From Prorocentrum cordatum (taxonomy: Eukaryota > Sar > Dinophyceae > Prorocentrales > Prorocentraceae), in contig CAUYUJ010008546.1 of NCBI GenBank assembly GCA_963575745.1, forward strand, positions 371,969-435,968: 64,000 bases of DNA. The letters are read 5' to 3'. Of the stretch, positions 61,756-64,000 are shown piece by piece. Numbering within the stretch: the stretch's first letter is position 1; the number at the start of each line of letters is the position of its first letter. The notes beneath the pieces were generated by a model. That model had not been told where the DNA came from and did no database searches. It saw nothing but the letters and a program-made list of their open reading frames with translations. The translations under genes were made by a program, and so were the position numbers.

Positions 61756-61798
61756 GGTCTGAGGGACTGCGAAGCGCAACTAAAAAACACACGCTCAA

Positions 61799-61819
61799 CC
61801 TCGGCCGCAACAGCTACGG
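61799..61819 (-). promoter_or_regulatory. Possible strongly decayed spliced-leader relic
   Basis: The minus strand reads CCGTAGCTGTTGCGGCCGAG then G, against leader CCGTAGCCATTTTGGCTCAA then G: 13 of 21, with the first seven identical. It lies 43 bases 5' of the start codon at 61755. The position is right, but the match is weak. Confidence 0.25.
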
Positions 61820-62942
61820 ACGCGCCGCCGAATCAAACACCCCCGACATCTGGCATCATCACAGTGCCCATCACGCCTAAAGCTAGTTGGAAAAACGGTG
61901 GAGGAGTTGGCGGCGGTGGGAATGGGGGGCGGCGTCGATTGGCGGGGGAGGCGAGAGAGTAGCATTTCAGAGGGCGCGTGGACGGGTGAGGGGTGGATGG
62001 AGGGGGGCTGTATGAACGAGAGACATCGGCCAGAGGATCCAAGGCCCGTAGGACTGGAGCTGTCGATCACCCGCCGACGGCCGCTGTCCAACCCTTGCCC
62101 CCGCGTCCTGTGGGCGGGCGCGCGAAGACACGGGAAGTTTGGGAGTGGGGGGGAGGGGGATGAGACGGAGGTGGAGGAGGAGGGCAACGAGGATGATGAT
62201 GAGGAGGAAGGCCATGGCGAGGAGGATGACGATGATGGGGGGAGGGGGGCGAGGGCGGCGGAATAGGAGGAGGAGGGTAAATGAGGAGACGGGAGGAGAA
62301 GGATGGATGAAAGCGACCATGCCGACTGACGACCGACGACCGACGATGGGTCCACGGCCGACGTCGACGACGCGGGCCGCTTGAATTTCGAGATCCTCGC
62401 CCGCCACTTGGCGCATAACGTGGGCTGGATATCTGAATAAGCGGGGGGGGGGGATGGAGGAGGTGGAGGCGGAGGCGGAGGCGGAGGAGGAGGAGGAGGA
62501 GGAGGAGGAGGAGGGGGAGGAGGAGATAGGGGAGCGATTGTCAGCCCCATAGAGCGCACTCCCCCCCGTCCGCCCCTCCTCACATCCAGCCCCGTTTCCA
62601 AAACTCTGCGAAACCCCTCGGGACAGCTTCAGGAGCCAAGGAGCGAAGGGCGCCAAGAAACCCGTGGAAAGGAAGTCCAGGGCCGATCTAGGATGCGCGT
62701 TGCTGCGGCCGAGGAGGAGGTGTCGGAGGAGGAGAATGAGGAACTGCTGGCTGCGTTGCACTACAAACGCGTGCGACCCGCACGTAGATGGATCGCAGCC
62801 GCTAGCTATGCTGGCGTCGTTGGCGCAGAAGTGTCATAGCAACAAGCACGCGCTAGTAACTGTAGCCGCCCCCGTCTCGCTCAGAGGCCCATGCCGCCAC
62901 CCCCAAGACAGCGTTCCTCACCGACGGGCCCGCGGAGCACAG
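61820..62942. other. No gene seen; GGA and GAT microsatellites
   Basis: Purine-rich tracts at 62140-62300 and a GGA array at 62457-62527. Long low-complexity frames (Pro- or Ser-rich on the minus strand) come from these repeats. Confidence 0.55.
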
Positions 62943-63329
62943 TCACTTAGATGCTTTCCAAACCTGCGACGCCTTGGGGTAAGCTGCCTTGGCCACGTCC
63001 TTAGCATCGCCCTCGTCCATGCCAGCGTGAATCGCCCTGGCCTTCGCCCTCCCGTAGCACCAGCTGGCGAAGGTGTTGCAGCCGCGGCCATTGATGTTCT
63101 TGGCAACGCAGAGGTCGCCAAACTTCACAGCGCTGGCCTTCTTGCCTGGTGTGGCGCACAGCCCCCCTATTCCCCCGCTCCCTCTCTGTTGCAGCCCCTG
63201 GGGTCCCCTGGGTTTCCTGAGGGTACAAGTTTGGGCAACTTCTGAAATCTCGAGGTGTCGCCCGACGTTTTGGAGATAGCCGACATCGTTGTCGCCGAAC
63301 TCTTTCGAACTACACCCGTTCCCCTCCAC
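62943..63329 (-). CDS. C-terminal exon of an unrecognised protein
   Basis: From about 63150 the frame reads GKKASAVKFGDLCVAKNING, RGCNTFASWCYGRAKARAIH, AGMDEGDAKDVAKAAYPKAS, QVWKASK, then stop. The three Cys with basic surroundings suggest a small zinc module. AG dinucleotides at 63149-63180 (minus strand) could be the acceptor. It probably belongs with the 63489-64000 coding segment upstream, separated by an intron holding a TCC array (63378-63402). Confidence 0.45.
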   Translation of the reverse strand: MEGNGCSSKEFGDNDVGYLQNVGRHLEISEVAQTCTLRKPRGPQGLQQRGSGGIGGLCATPGKKASAVKFGDLCVAKNINGRGCNTFASWCYGRAKARAIHAGMDEGDAKDVAKAAYPKASQVWKASK

Positions 63330-63377
63330 GGCGTTGCATCCTGTGGGTAGGGGAAAGGGTGGATGGGGGAGGCAGTC

Positions 63378-63402
63378 CTCCTCCTCCTCCTCCTCCTCCT
63401 CC
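63378..63402 (+). repeat. (TCC)n microsatellite, probably intronic
   Basis: Eight TCC units within a pyrimidine-rich tract (63378-63500), between the two coding segments. Confidence 0.8.
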
Positions 63403-63488
63403 TCCCCCTCCTTCTTCTCCTGCTCATTATTCTCCTTCTCCTCTTCTTCTTCCTCCTCATCCTGCTCCTCTTCCTCACCCCTCCCCCC

Positions 63489-64000
63489 TCATCCTCGTCC
63501 GCGCCATCCCCTCCCTCCGCCGCCCACTTGGCCTGAGCTGTCCTTCTTGGCGGCCTTGTCCTTGGCGCATGCTGGCTTCTTCGGAGTGCTGAAGCCAGGC
63601 GCGGGCTTGGCGGCGGCCTTCGCCTTGCTCTTGGCCGCCGCGCCGCGCCCCCTGCCCTTGCCCCTGCCTCTGCCCCTGCCAGCAGCGGCACCTCTGCCAG
63701 AGCCCCCCGCTGCAGTAATGGACATCTTCCGCTCGAGCTCTGCCGCCTCGTCGACGGCATCCTGGTCCGCGATCGGGGGCTCGGCCTCTGGGGTGCCCGC
63801 GGGTCCAGCGGCCTCGGGGGCGGTGGTCTCGAAGTCCGCCAGGTTGCCGACGTCGCTGCCCTCCGCGCCGCGCAAATGAAGCGTATCTGCGCTGAGCGTG
63901 CTCAGAGATGACATCCTTGAGCGACGCTGAGAAGGGTCCGCCCCGCGGTTCACGAAATCGGACAAGGGGCTGTGATGCTGCGTTCTAGCGCCAGGTGGCG
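63489..64000 (-). CDS. 5'-partial gene, acidic then Lys/Ala-rich protein
   Basis: The frame is open to the window edge (upstream codons read PPGARTQHHSPLSDFVNRGA). It contains MSSLSTLSADTLHLRGAEGS, DVGNLADFETTAPEAAGPAG, EAEPPIADQDAVDEAAELER, then a Gly/Arg-rich (GRGRGRGKGRGRGAAAK) and a Lys/Ala-rich stretch (SKAKAAAKPAPG, KKPACAKDKAAKKDSSG), after which a GT donor is likely (about 63532). The start lies outside the window. A basic, disordered tail of this type occurs in other proteins of the window and fits a nucleic-acid-binding role, but the family is unknown. Confidence 0.5.
   Translation of the reverse strand, partial: PPGARTQHHSPLSDFVNRGADPSQRRSRMSSLSTLSADTLHLRGAEGSDVGNLADFETTAPEAAGPAGTPEAEPPIADQDAVDEAAELERKMSITAAGGSGRGAAAGRGRGRGKGRGRGAAAKSKAKAAAKPAPGFSTPKKPACAKDKAAKKDSSGQVGGGGRGWRGRG

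Overview
The window looks like nuclear DNA of a dinoflagellate. Evidence: (1) short motifs matching the dinoflagellate trans-spliced leader (core TAGCCATTTTGGCTCAAG) sit just upstream of several start codons; (2) there are decayed copies of a non-LTR retrotransposon family with a zinc-ribbon N-terminus, an AP-endonuclease-like domain, an xIDD reverse transcriptase, a CCHC finger and RNase H, which I recognise from dinoflagellate genomes; (3) one gene is interrupted by two simple-repeat introns; (4) most of the DNA is GC-rich and packed with GGA, GTC and CT microsatellites, minisatellites and foldback repeats. No bacterial gene organisation is present. I cannot fix the genus.

Layout. 1-10.6 kb: GC-rich non-coding DNA with microsatellites, a foldback repeat (591-806), minisatellites and a 188-bp MITE-like element flanked by a 10-bp direct repeat (6353-6562). 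10.9-17.5 kb (minus): a nearly full-length but broken non-LTR element (A). 17.8-26 kb: small foldback/MITE-like elements, an 18-bp minisatellite family at four loci, and a broken coding remnant (21.3-22.1 kb) behind a leader fragment. 26.0-37.9 kb: an island of visibly lower GC holding four minus-strand genes in a head-to-tail array (gene1 37527-34322, gene2 33033-32280, gene3 31617-30274, gene4 28575-26510), each preceded by a leader relic. 38-45 kb: GC-rich repeats and foldbacks. 45.2-47.7 kb (minus): 5'-truncated copy of the same retroelement family (B). 48-52.8 kb: a 64-bp minisatellite and a secretory/membrane-type gene (50575-51687, plus) with a leader relic and one premature stop. 52.9-57.7 kb (plus): a different non-LTR element (C) with APE endonuclease, FADD reverse transcriptase, C2H2 finger, RNase H and a Lys/Ala-rich tail, broken by frameshifts. 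58.6-61.8 kb (minus): a transposase-like gene that reads as an intact 676-codon protein once two GT-AG introns are removed. 62.9-64 kb: part of a minus-strand gene running off the window.

The central observation is the pair formed by gene4 (26.5-28.6 kb) and the 58.6-61.8 kb gene. They are divergent homologues along their whole length. The second has two introns, made of a CT microsatellite and a 34-G homopolymer tract. Gene4 has neither intron, reads straight across both positions, and carries a spliced-leader relic two bases before its ATG. That is what reintegration of a mature trans-spliced mRNA would leave. Five other leader-like motifs in the window suggest the same process produced most of its non-retroelement genes. 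Many reading frames contain single-base shifts in homopolymers or single stop codons; sequence alone cannot separate real decay from assembly errors.
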